DNA of 48,164 nt from Nocardioides sp. J54. Lineage in GTDB: Bacteria; Actinomycetota; Actinomycetes; Propionibacteriales; Nocardioidaceae. The position numbers and the translations under genes were made by a program. The notes below the pieces were generated by a model that worked only from the letters and a program-made list of their open reading frames with translations, was not told the DNA's origin and did no database searches. Positions 1-7,447 of this stretch are shown piece after piece. The stretch is taken from assembly GCF_000519005.1 (NCBI RefSeq), contig NZ_JAER01000003.1:1-48164 (forward strand). The letters are read 5' to 3'. The number at the start of each line of letters is the position of its first letter. The stretch's first letter is position 1.

Positions 1-155
1 CCCTTTGCGGGCCGCCGACATCGACCGCACCTGCCGCGCTCCCGAGCCGCCGCACGGACGCTCACCACGACACCGACTTCCGGGTCGTGATCGATGTCTT
101 CGATCACGGTCTTCTCGATCCCGAACACTGCCCGCCATAGGCTGAGATCACGCAC
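1..155 (-). CDS. ISL3-type transposase, N-terminal fragment (cut by window edge)
   Basis: About 51 codons are visible, reading leftwards from a GTG at 155. An AGGAG stands six bases upstream of that GTG. The peptide starts with a Leu-Trp-Arg stretch, a GIEKTVIEDID-like segment and a run of valines, and then a CGRCRR cysteine motif. This order (short N-terminal strand segment, then a CxxC zinc ribbon rich in Arg) is what ISL3-family transposases look like at their N-terminus. The catalytic DDE domain would lie outside the window, so I cannot tell whether the element is intact. I see no clear terminal inverted repeat in the 100 bases upstream of the start. Confidence 0.6.
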   Translation of the reverse strand, partial: MRDLSLWRAVFGIEKTVIEDIDHDPEVGVVVSVRAAARERGRCGRCRRPAK

Positions 156-290
156 GCCGTTCTCCTGCGCTTGGTTCCTGTTCCTCGACAGCTCAGAAAC
201 TTAGACAGGAAGCGGCGTGCGGCCTCTCAAGACGACGAAACTCGCCCACACATCAGTCAGAAGAGCCCTGTGGACTGGGGATTCTCCAAG

Positions 291-378
291 GATCTACGAT
301 CCGCAGCCCGCCTTCAAGGCCGGTGGTTTCGAGGCTCCTCGCTGGCGCTCGTCGCACCTCAACCACCGGGAGACCGGC
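291..378 (+). repeat. Dispersed repeat, copy 1
   Basis: Core 322-369 runs from GGTGGTTTCGAGG to CCTCAACCACC, so its ends are imperfect inverted repeats of each other. The same core with the flanking CAGCCCGCC / TCAAGGCC segment occurs inverted near the right end of the window (48029-48095). A diverged third copy is at 48126-48164. Elements with this look occur many times in Nocardioides-like genomes and resemble REP-type hairpin repeats. No coding potential is evident. Confidence 0.8.
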
Positions 379-400
379 GCCCAGAAAGACCAGCCCACGA

Positions 401-614
401 CCGCCTACGCGACCGCGAGCCGACAGGCGGCCCCGACCACCTCCCCAGCCCTCCTCGTCGCTGCCTTTCGGAGCTGTACCGGCTACGCGACCGAAGCCCG
501 CCGACACCGACCGCTCCGCCTACGCGACCGCAGGCCGACAGGCGGCCCCGACCACCCGCCCAGCCTCCTCGTCGTTGCCTTTCGGAGCTGTAGCGGCCGC
601 GCGACCGCCAGCCC
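401..614. repeat. 115-bp tandem duplication
   Basis: The segment 401-515 is repeated, with substitutions and a one-base length change, at 516-614 and then fades out. Both copies share GCCTACGCGACCG, CGACAGGCGGCCCCGACCAC and GCCTTTCGGAGCTGTA in the same order. All frames through it give low-complexity Pro/Arg/Ala peptides that do not look like genes. I see no other recognisable feature in 156-290 or 615-690; with this repeat they make up the non-coding stretch before the riboswitch. Confidence 0.75.
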
Positions 615-689
615 ACCGGGACCGACCCGCGCTCCTCCTGCGCAACCACTGGCCGACCACCGCAGCGAGGGGGACGCCGCACCCCGCCA

Positions 690-885
690 CCCCCTCCCAA
701 CGTGTGCCAGGCCACGGCCCCTGTCCACCAAGGCCTCGCCAAGGAGGCGGGAGGGCGAGGTCGCGGTACGCTTCGCGCAAGAACCCAATCACGTCCCCGG
801 TGGGGGAAGCCGGTCCAAGTCCGGCGCTGACCCGCAACCGTAGGCCGCCCTCGGGTGGCAAGCCGGAGTACCTGCCACGGATGTC
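690..885 (+). ncRNA. Cobalamin (B12) riboswitch aptamer
   Basis: The conserved core is present in order. At 801-840 is a GGGGGAAGCCGGT segment, an AAGTCCGGCGCTGACCCGCA segment and ACCGT, which correspond to the family's GGGAA..GGTG..AA..CC..CTG.CCCGCAACGGT core. At 861-876 is AGCCGGAGTACCTGCC, a close match to the B12 box. The 5' limit is approximate because the outer stems are variable. It lies directly upstream of an ECF-transporter operon and should lower its expression when cobalamin is abundant. Confidence 0.9.
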
Positions 886-911
886 CTGACTCCAACGCTG
901 TCGTGGAAAGC

Positions 912-958
912 AGCGGGATGTCACCACGCTGGTGCTCCCGCTCGTGCAGCGGGAAGGA
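912..958 (+). promoter_or_regulatory. Riboswitch expression platform: two competing hairpins over the Shine-Dalgarno
   Basis: AGCGGGA occurs twice, at 912-918 and 948-954, with its complement TCCCGCT at 936-942 between them. Pairing 936-942 with 948-954 closes a 7-bp hairpin that buries the 5' part of the ribosome binding site GGGAAGGA (951-958). Pairing it with 912-918 instead encloses a nested CACCA-CGC-TGGTG hairpin (922-934) and frees the site. There is no U-run, so the control looks translational. The two pairings are seen; which one the ligand favours is inferred. Confidence 0.7.
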
Positions 959-964
959 ACGAAC

Positions 965-2119
965 ATGCACCCCATTGCTCGCCGAGCGGCCTCCGCCACC
1001 GGAGCGCTCGCGCTCGTCGCCGGGCTCGGCCTCGCGGCCTGCTCGCAGGAGAACGACGGCAAGGCCGCGGACGAGGCGTCCGCGGGCGCGACGAACGGGT
1101 CCACGGAGCCGGCCGGGCCGACCGAGGCGGCGCTGGCCGGCGCGGCGTGGCTCGAGGGCGAGCTGCAGGGCGGCCTGCTGCACAACCGCGAGTTCGGGAC
1201 CGACGACCACAGCACGACGGTCGACCTCGCCTACGCGCTGCGCGCCGTAGAGCCGGAGAGCCCGGCGCTGACGACGATCACCGAGGCGCTGGCGGACGGC
1301 GCGGAGGCCTACACCAGCCCGGGCAAGGACGTGTGGTCCGGCTCGACCGGCAAGCTCCTGTCGTTCGCCGTCGACCAGGGCGCCGACCCGCGCGACTTCG
1401 GCGGCCTCGACCTGGTCGCGCAGCTCGAGGAGCGTACGGCGGACGAAGGTCCCGCGACCGGTCGGATCAGCGACAAGAGCGAGTTCGGCGACTACGCCAA
1501 CGGCTTCGGCCAGGCGTGGGCCGTGCGCGGCCTGACCCTCGCCGGGTCAGACGAGGCGGGCGCCGCCCGCGGCTTCCTGCTCCAGCAGCAGTGCGACGGC
1601 GGGTTCTTCCGCCTCTACTTCCCCGAGGCAGACGCCGAGGAGCAGGCGTGCGCCGACGCGAAGCCGGAGCCCGCGGACACCACCGCACTGACCTACGTGC
1701 TGCTCCACGACCTCGCCGAGGACGACGAGGAGCTGGCCGCGGCGCTGGCCGAGGGCATCGACTACATCCTCAGCCAGCAGGCCGAGGACGGCTCGTTCTC
1801 CGGTGGCGACGGCCAGCTGGTCCCGAACGCCAACAGCACCGGGATGGCCGGGTGGGCCCTCCTCCTCGCCGGTGAGGACGAGGCGGCGGCGAAGGCCGCG
1901 GCCTGGGTCCGCGCGCACCAGCTCGGCGAGTGCGAGGGCAAGGTCGGCGCCGACGCCGGCGCGATCGCCTTCGACGACCTGACGCTGGCTGCGGCGGGCA
2001 AGCGCGGTCTGACTGCGAAGACCGAGTACCAGTGGCGCCTGGCCACCGCGCAGTCGGTGCCCGCCCTGCTCGCTCTCGACGAGGACGCCCCGGAGGCGCC
2101 GTGCCCGGCCGCCTCCTGA
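965..2119 (+). CDS. Lipoprotein with alpha/alpha-toroid (prenyltransferase/transcobalamin alpha-like) domain
   Basis: 384 residues. The start is ATG 965, six bases after AAGGA. Residues 1-25 are a lipoprotein signal ending LAA-Cys26, followed by an acidic Ala/Gly linker. From about 55 to 370 there are helical repeats with QQ-CDGGF, QQAEDGSF and NSTGMAGWAL motifs, as in squalene cyclase/prenyltransferase toroids. Human intrinsic factor and transcobalamin have the same toroid in their cobalamin-binding alpha domain. The next gene carries the matching beta-type domain, and the operon is under a B12 riboswitch. I therefore infer a surface-anchored cobalamin-capture protein working with the ECF transporter. 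No enzymatic DxDD motif is apparent, which argues against a cyclase. A role in capturing another corrinoid is equally possible. Confidence 0.65.
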   Translation: MHPIARRAASATGALALVAGLGLAACSQENDGKAADEASAGATNGSTEPAGPTEAALAGAAWLEGELQGGLLHNREFGTDDHSTTVDLAYALRAVEPESPALTTITEALADGAEAYTSPGKDVWSGSTGKLLSFAVDQGADPRDFGGLDLVAQLEERTADEGPATGRISDKSEFGDYANGFGQAWAVRGLTLAGSDEAGAARGFLLQQQCDGGFFRLYFPEADAEEQACADAKPEPADTTALTYVLLHDLAEDDEELAAALAEGIDYILSQQAEDGSFSGGDGQLVPNANSTGMAGWALLLAGEDEAAAKAAAWVRAHQLGECEGKVGADAGAIAFDDLTLAAAGKRGLTAKTEYQWRLATAQSVPALLALDEDAPEAPCPAAS

Positions 2120-2706
2120 GCCTGCTCCTCGCAGCGCTCGCGCTCCCGCTCCTCGCCGCGGCACCCGCCGGTGCCGCGGCGGGGGAGGCGTGCGCGGCCA
2201 CCGAGGTCACGGTCGTCGTCGACTTCGCCGAGCTCGGTGGCGGCAGCCGGACCGTGTGTGTCGAGGGCGGCGGCCCGGCGAGCCAGCTCTTCCACGACGC
2301 CGGCTTCCCGACCGAGGACTCCCCGGCACCGGGCATGAACGGCTTCGTGTGCCGGGTCGCGGGCAAGCCGGCGAACGGCCCGTGCACCAGGGGCGACGCG
2401 TACTGGAGCCTGTGGTGGTCGCCGCCGGGTGACGAGCCGGAGTGGTCCTACGCCAGCCTCGGCGTCACGTCGCTCGACCTCGACCCCGGCTCCTTCCTCG
2501 CCTTCGTCTGGCACGAGGGCGACGGCGACGTCACCCCGCCCGGGGAGACCGCCCCGGCGGAGAGCGCACCCACCGCCGCCGAGGTCGAGGCTGCGGCGGA
2601 GGACCGCCGGGACGACGACGGCGGCTTCCCGTGGCTGCTCCTCGCCGGTGGCGTGGTGGTCCTCGGCGCCGCGGCGGTCGTGCCGATCAGACGGGCGCGG
2701 TCGTGA
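2101..2706 (+). CDS. Membrane-anchored DUF4430-like protein (transcobalamin beta-like)
   Basis: 201 residues from GTG 2101, overlapping the previous gene by 19 bases. GGAGG lies four bases upstream of the start, and a signal peptide (Leu/Ala core, cut near Ala-Gly-Ala) follows at once, which decides the start. Residues about 35-130 hold a beta-rich domain with FVCRVAG and YWSLWW motifs, typical of DUF4430. After an acidic linker, residues about 178-195 form a membrane helix ending in Arg-Arg, so the domain faces outward. DUF4430 corresponds to the small C-terminal beta domain of intrinsic factor/transcobalamin. I infer that it forms the lid half of a two-protein cobalamin binder with its upstream partner. 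The family call is from motifs only. Confidence 0.65.
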   Translation: MPGRLLSLLLAALALPLLAAAPAGAAAGEACAATEVTVVVDFAELGGGSRTVCVEGGGPASQLFHDAGFPTEDSPAPGMNGFVCRVAGKPANGPCTRGDAYWSLWWSPPGDEPEWSYASLGVTSLDLDPGSFLAFVWHEGDGDVTPPGETAPAESAPTAAEVEAAAEDRRDDDGGFPWLLLAGGVVVLGAAAVVPIRRARS

Positions 2707-3812
2707 GGATCGCCCGCGACCTCCACCCCGTCGCCTGGTGGGCCTGGGCCCTCGGGCTCGCGGTCGGTACGTCGTTCACCACCAACCCGTTCCTGCTCGG
2801 CCTGCTGCTGGCCGGGATCACGCTGACGGTGCTGTCCTGCCGCTCCGACCAGCCGTGGGCCCGCTCCTTCCGGCTCTACGTGTGGCTGGGCGTCGTCGTG
2901 GTCGCCGTGCGCGTCCTGTTCCGCATCCTGCTCGGCGGCAACACCCCGGGCCACGTGCTGTTCAGCCTGCCGACGATCGCGCTGCCCGACTGGGTGGCCG
3001 GCATCGACCTGCTCGGCCCGTTCACCCGCGAGGAGCTGCTCGCGTCGACCTACGAGGGCCTGCGCCTGGCCACGCTGCTCATCGCGGTCGGCGCCGCCAA
3101 CGCGCTGGCGAACCCGAAGCGGTTGATGAAGTCGCTGCCGCCGGCGCTCTACGAGATCGGCACGGCGATGACCGTGGCGATCAACATCCTGCCGCAGCTC
3201 GCGGACAGCGCTGCCCGCGTGCGCGCCGCCCAGCAGCTGCGCGGCGGCCCCGAGGGACGCTTCCACCGGGTCCGGGGACTGCGCCGTCTCCTGGTCCCCG
3301 TGCTCGAGGACGCCTTCGAGCGCTCGCTCGCGCTGGCCGCCGGCATGGACGCCCGCGGCTACGGCCGGGCCGGTGCCGCGACGCCCGCCCAGCGTCGTAC
3401 CACCGGCGTGCTCATGGTCACCGGCCTCCTCGGCGTGGTCGTCGGCGTCTACGCGATGCTCGACTCCACCGCGCCGCGCCTGCTCGCCCTGCCGATGCTC
3501 GCGGCCGGCATGGCCGTCGCGCTCGCCGGCTTCGTCTCCGCCGGCCGTCGCGTCGAGCGCACCCGCTACCGCCCCGACCGCTGGCGCCTGCCGGAGCTCG
3601 TCGTGGTCGCCTCCGGCGTCGTCACCGGCGCCGGACTGTGGGCCCTCGCCCGGTGGGACACCTCCGTCGCCCACCCGGGCGTGCTCGCGGTGCCCGCCGT
3701 CACCGTGCCCGCGCTCCTCGCCGTGCTCGCCGCCGTCGTCCCGGTGTGGGTCGCCCCGCCGCCGCTGACGACTCGCAACCGCGAGGCCAACCGGGAGGCG
3801 GTGGCCGCATGA
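2703..3812 (+). CDS. ecfT: ECF transporter T component (EcfT)
   Basis: 369 residues from GTG 2703, overlapping the upstream stop as GTGA. It is an integral membrane scaffold that joins the ATPases to the substrate-binding S component. Four or more hydrophobic segments are visible in the first 130 residues and more after residue 225. The cytoplasmic coupling region is present: an INILPQLADSAARVRAAQ helix followed by an R-G-containing loop, then GMDARGYGR, the ARG-type motif of EcfT proteins that sits in the ATPase groove. It is longer than many T proteins because of extra hydrophobic segments at the C-terminus. Confidence 0.88.
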   Translation: MRIARDLHPVAWWAWALGLAVGTSFTTNPFLLGLLLAGITLTVLSCRSDQPWARSFRLYVWLGVVVVAVRVLFRILLGGNTPGHVLFSLPTIALPDWVAGIDLLGPFTREELLASTYEGLRLATLLIAVGAANALANPKRLMKSLPPALYEIGTAMTVAINILPQLADSAARVRAAQQLRGGPEGRFHRVRGLRRLLVPVLEDAFERSLALAAGMDARGYGRAGAATPAQRRTTGVLMVTGLLGVVVGVYAMLDSTAPRLLALPMLAAGMAVALAGFVSAGRRVERTRYRPDRWRLPELVVVASGVVTGAGLWALARWDTSVAHPGVLAVPAVTVPALLAVLAAVVPVWVAPPPLTTRNREANREAVAA

Positions 3813-5440
3813 TCGAGCTGCGCGACATCCGCCTCGTGTACGACGACAGCCCGGTCCCGGTGCTCGACGGCGTCGACCTGCGCATCGAGTCGGGCGAGCT
3901 GGTCGTCCTCGCCGGTCCCACGGGCGTCGGGAAGTCGACGCTGCTCGGCGTGGTGGCCGGGCTGGTGCCGGGCTTCACCGGCGGCACGCTGAGCGGCGAC
4001 GTGCTCCTGGACGGGGTCAGCGTGCTCGGCCAGCCGTCGCGCGAGCGGGCGCACGCGATCGGCTACGTGGGCCAGAACCCGCCCGCGTGGTTCGTCACCG
4101 ACACGGTCGAGGAGGAGCTCGCCTTCGGCATGGAGCAGCTCGGCCTGGCGCCCGCGACGATGCGCCGCCGGGTGGAGGAGACCCTCGACCTGCTCGGCAT
4201 CGCCGACCTGCGCCACCGCGACCTGCGCACCCTGTCCGGCGGGCAGCAGCAGCGGGTCGCCATCGGGTCGGTGCTGACCACCCATCCGCGCCTGCTGGTG
4301 CTCGACGAGCCGACCTCCGCGCTCGACCCCACCGCGGCGGAGGACGTGCTGGCGATCCTCACCCGGCTGGTCCACGACCTCGACGTGTCGGTGCTGCTGG
4401 CCGAGCACCGCCTCGAGCGGGTGCTGCCGTTCGCCGACCGGCTCTGCGTCCTCGGTGCCGACCCCGACCGCCCCGGCGCGGTGCGGGTCGGCGACCCCGC
4501 CGACCTGCTCCACGACGCCCCGACCGCGCCGCCGCTGGTGGAGCTCGGCCGGCTGGCCGGGTGGGACCCGTTGCCGCTGACCGTCCGCGCCGCCCGGCGG
4601 CGCGCCCCCGCGCTGCTCGAGCGGCTGCCGTCCGCTCCGCAGCGGACCGAGCCGCCGGCTGCGGAGCCGGTGGTCGACGTCCACCGCCTCGTCGTCAGCC
4701 ACGGCCACCAGCCGGTGCTCCGCGAGGTCGACCTGACGCTGCGTCGTGGCGTGGTGACCGCGCTGATGGGCCGCAACGGCGCCGGGAAGTCGACGCTGCT
4801 GTGGACCGTGCAGGGCCGCCACGCGCCGGCTCGCGGCTCGGTCCGCGTGGCCGGCGACGACCCGGCCGGCCTGCGCCCGGAGCAGCGGCGCGCCTCGACG
4901 GGGCTGGTGCCGCAGACCCCGGCGGACCTGCTCTACCTCGAGACCGTGGCTGAGGAGTGCGTCGCCGCCGACGCCTCGGCCGGTGCCGCCGCCGGCACCT
5001 GCGCCGGCCTGCTGGAGCGGCTCGCCCCCGGCATCGACCCGGCCCGGCACCCGCGTGACCTGTCCGAGGGCCAGCGGCTCGCGCTCGCGGTGGCCATCGT
5101 GCTCACCGCGCGCCCGCCGGTGCTGCTGCTCGACGAGCCGACCCGCGGCCTCGACTACCCGGCCAAGCACGCCCTCGCCGAGGTGGTCCGCGAGCTCGCC
5201 GCCGAGCCCGGCTCGCCCCGGGCGGTGCTGGTCGCGACCCACGACGTCGAGTTCGTCGCCCAGGTCGCCGACGAGCTCGTCGTGCTCGCCGAGGGCGAGG
5301 TCGTCTCCCGCGGCCCGGTCGCCGAGACCGTCGCCGAGTCCCCGGCCTTCGCGCCGCAGGTCGCCAAGGTCCTCGGCAACGGCTGGCTCACCGTCGCCGA
5401 CGTCGAGCACGCACTCGCCGCCCAGCAGGGGGTGTCGTGA
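3809..5440 (+). CDS. ecfA: ECF transporter fused double ATPase (EcfA-EcfA')
   Basis: 543 residues from ATG 3809, overlapping ecfT as ATGA. Two complete ABC ATPase domains are fused head to tail. Domain 1 has Walker A GPTGVGKST at 36-44, signature LSGGQQQR near 142 and Walker B LLVLDEPTSALD near 161. Domain 2 has Walker A GRNGAGKST near 321, signature LSEGQ near 418 and Walker B LLLDEPTRGLD near 437. Both halves look catalytically intact. Many ECF systems use two separate ATPases; a fusion is common in actinobacteria. It powers the T/S components on either side. Confidence 0.93.
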   Translation: MIELRDIRLVYDDSPVPVLDGVDLRIESGELVVLAGPTGVGKSTLLGVVAGLVPGFTGGTLSGDVLLDGVSVLGQPSRERAHAIGYVGQNPPAWFVTDTVEEELAFGMEQLGLAPATMRRRVEETLDLLGIADLRHRDLRTLSGGQQQRVAIGSVLTTHPRLLVLDEPTSALDPTAAEDVLAILTRLVHDLDVSVLLAEHRLERVLPFADRLCVLGADPDRPGAVRVGDPADLLHDAPTAPPLVELGRLAGWDPLPLTVRAARRRAPALLERLPSAPQRTEPPAAEPVVDVHRLVVSHGHQPVLREVDLTLRRGVVTALMGRNGAGKSTLLWTVQGRHAPARGSVRVAGDDPAGLRPEQRRASTGLVPQTPADLLYLETVAEECVAADASAGAAAGTCAGLLERLAPGIDPARHPRDLSEGQRLALAVAIVLTARPPVLLLDEPTRGLDYPAKHALAEVVRELAAEPGSPRAVLVATHDVEFVAQVADELVVLAEGEVVSRGPVAETVAESPAFAPQVAKVLGNGWLTVADVEHALAAQQGVS

Positions 5441-6264
5441 CCGGCGTCGCCGTCCCGCTCGCGCCCCGGTCGCGGCTGGTCCTCGCCATCACCTCGGTGA
5501 TCGGGCTGCTCATGCTCGCCTGGCCGCTGCTGCTCGACATCGACCCCAGCACCGACCGCGTCGACCCGCCGTTCCTCTTCCTCCTCCTGCTGCCGCTCGT
5601 GCTCGCCGTCGTCGTGGCCGAGATCAGCGAGGGCGGCATGGATGCCCGCGTCCTCGCGCTGCTCGGGGTGCTGAGCGCGGTGAACGCCGTGCTCCGCCTC
5701 GTCAGCGCCGGCACGGCGGGCCTGGAGCTGGTGTTCTTCCTGCTGATCCTCGGCGGGCGGGTGTTCGGCGCCGGCTTCGGCTTCGTGCTCGGCTGCACGT
5801 CGCTGTTCGCCTCGGCACTGATGACCGCCGGCGTCGGGCCGTGGCTGCCGTTCCAGATGCTCGTGGCCGCCTGGGTCGGCATGGGCGCCGGCCTGCTCCC
5901 GCGCCGGGTCACCGGCCGGGGCGAGGTCGTCATGCTGGTCGTGTACGGCGTGGTGTCGGCCTACCTCTACGGCCTGCTGATGAACCTGCAGGGCTGGCCG
6001 TTCATGGCCGGCATCCGGGTGCCCGGCCAGGACTCCAGCGAGCTGTCGTACGTCCCCGGGGCCCCGGTGCTCGAGAACCTGCACCACTTCCTCGTCTACA
6101 CGGTGCTGACGTCGACCGGAGGCTGGGACACCGGCCGCGCACTGATGAACGCGCTCGCCATCGCCGTGCTCGGCCCGGCGGTGCTGACCACGCTGCGCAG
6201 GGCCGCGCGCCGCGCGCGGATCACCCGCGTCGAGGCGCCGGTCGCGGCCGACCAGCCCGACTGA
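5437..6264 (+). CDS. ECF transporter S component, predicted cobalamin/corrinoid-specific
   Basis: 275 residues from GTG 5437, overlapping ecfA as GTGA. About six hydrophobic segments are visible. The stretch GAGFGFVLGCTSLFASAL followed by GPWLPFQMLVAAWVGMGAGL is typical of S components that carry vitamins. A Trp-rich loop near residue 195 and a long extracellular loop around residues 190-215 could shape a large binding site. Specificity for cobalamin or a related corrinoid is inferred from the B12 riboswitch at the head of the operon and the two transcobalamin-like proteins; the sequence alone does not prove it. A short duplicated GACCAGCGCGACT follows the stop. Confidence 0.82.
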   Translation: MTGVAVPLAPRSRLVLAITSVIGLLMLAWPLLLDIDPSTDRVDPPFLFLLLLPLVLAVVVAEISEGGMDARVLALLGVLSAVNAVLRLVSAGTAGLELVFFLLILGGRVFGAGFGFVLGCTSLFASALMTAGVGPWLPFQMLVAAWVGMGAGLLPRRVTGRGEVVMLVVYGVVSAYLYGLLMNLQGWPFMAGIRVPGQDSSELSYVPGAPVLENLHHFLVYTVLTSTGGWDTGRALMNALAIAVLGPAVLTTLRRAARRARITRVEAPVAADQPD

Positions 6265-6286
6265 CCAGCGCGACTGACCAGCGCGA

Positions 6287-7447
6287 CTAGGGCTCGATCA
6301 GCAGGATCCGGTCGTCCTCGGCGGCCGGGGTCCCGCGGCCGTCCTTGTTGCTGGTGGCGAGCCACAGCCGCCCGTCGGCGTCGCGGGCCACGGTGCGCAG
6401 GCGGCCGTACTCGCCGCCGTCGTCGCCCTCGAAGTAGGCCGTGGGGTCGCTCGCCTGGCCGGCGGCGACCTTGACCCGCCACAGCCGCTCGCCGCGCAGG
6501 CCGGCCATCCACAGGTAGCCAGCGGCGTAGGCGAGGCCCGACGGCGACGCCTCGTCGGTGCCCCAGGTCAGCTGGGGCTGGGCGAACCTCCTCGGCCCGC
6601 CGGTGCCCTCGACCCGGGGCCAGCCGTAGTTCTCGCCCGGCAGGATGCGGTTGAGCTCGTCGGCCTTGCTGTCCCCGAACTCCGAGGCCCACAGCGAGCC
6701 GTCGGGGTCGAAGGCCAGGCCCTCGACGTTGCGGTGGCCCCACGACCAGACCTCGGTGCCGAACGGGTTGTCGGGCGCCGGCCGGCCGTCCGCCGTGATC
6801 CGCAGGATCTTGCCGGCCAGCGACCTCCGGTCCTGGGCCAGGTCGCGGTCGCCGACCTCGCCGGTCGAGACGTAGAGGTAGCCGTCGGGGCCGAAGGCGA
6901 GGCGTCCGCCGTCGTGGTTGGTGCCGGCCGGGATGCCGGTCAGCACGGGCTCCGGCTCGCCGAGCCGGTCGTCGCGCAGCTGGGCGCGCACGACCCGGTT
7001 GTCCTCGGCGGTGGTGACGTAGAAGTAGACGAGGTTGTCGCTGGCGAAGGTGGGGGAGACGGCGACGCCGAGCAGGCCGGCCTCGCCGCGCGGGGCAGCG
7101 GGGAGCTGCCCGGCCTCGACGACCTCGCCCTCCTGCTGGGTCGGTTTGCCGCCCTCGACCTCGGGCGCGGTGACCACCAGCACCCGCGCGGAGTCGCGCT
7201 CGGTCACGACTGCCCGGCCGTCGGGGAGGAAGTCGATGCCCCAAGGCACGGCGAGCCCGGAGGCGACGGTGGCGACCACGTCGGGGACGCCGTCGACGGC
7301 GACGACGATCTTGCCGTCGCGGACCGTGCCGGTGGGCGCGGCGGTCGCGGTGCCGGAGACGTCGATGTCGACCTCGTTGCCGCCCTGGCCGCACGCCGTG
7401 GCGACCAGCGCCAGTGCCGCCAGCGACGCGGCGAGGGGGCGCCTCAC
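6287..7447 (-). CDS. PQQ-dependent sugar dehydrogenase-family lipoprotein (GSDH)
   Basis: 386 residues. The start is GTG 7447, which overlaps the stop of the upstream hydrolase gene as GTGA and opens a lipoprotein signal ending VATA-Cys. It belongs to the soluble glucose/sorbosone dehydrogenase beta-propeller family. Visible motifs include GIDFLPDGRAVVTER at the first blade, GLLGVAVSP, NHDGGRLAFGPDGYLYVSTG with the catalytic-type His, GHRNVEGLAF and NYGWP. It would oxidise sugars or aldehydes outside the membrane. Many actinobacterial members have no known substrate, and I see no PQQ synthesis genes here, so the cofactor is assumed from the family. Confidence 0.85.
   Translation of the reverse strand: MRRPLAASLAALALVATACGQGGNEVDIDVSGTATAAPTGTVRDGKIVVAVDGVPDVVATVASGLAVPWGIDFLPDGRAVVTERDSARVLVVTAPEVEGGKPTQQEGEVVEAGQLPAAPRGEAGLLGVAVSPTFASDNLVYFYVTTAEDNRVVRAQLRDDRLGEPEPVLTGIPAGTNHDGGRLAFGPDGYLYVSTGEVGDRDLAQDRRSLAGKILRITADGRPAPDNPFGTEVWSWGHRNVEGLAFDPDGSLWASEFGDSKADELNRILPGENYGWPRVEGTGGPRRFAQPQLTWGTDEASPSGLAYAAGYLWMAGLRGERLWRVKVAAGQASDPTAYFEGDDGGEYGRLRTVARDADGRLWLATSNKDGRGTPAAEDDRILLIEP

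Noticed and set aside
171..889. Overlapping open frames giving Pro/Arg-rich peptides
   Set aside because: They run over the dispersed repeat, the tandem duplication and the riboswitch and change frame between repeat copies, so they do not look like genes.
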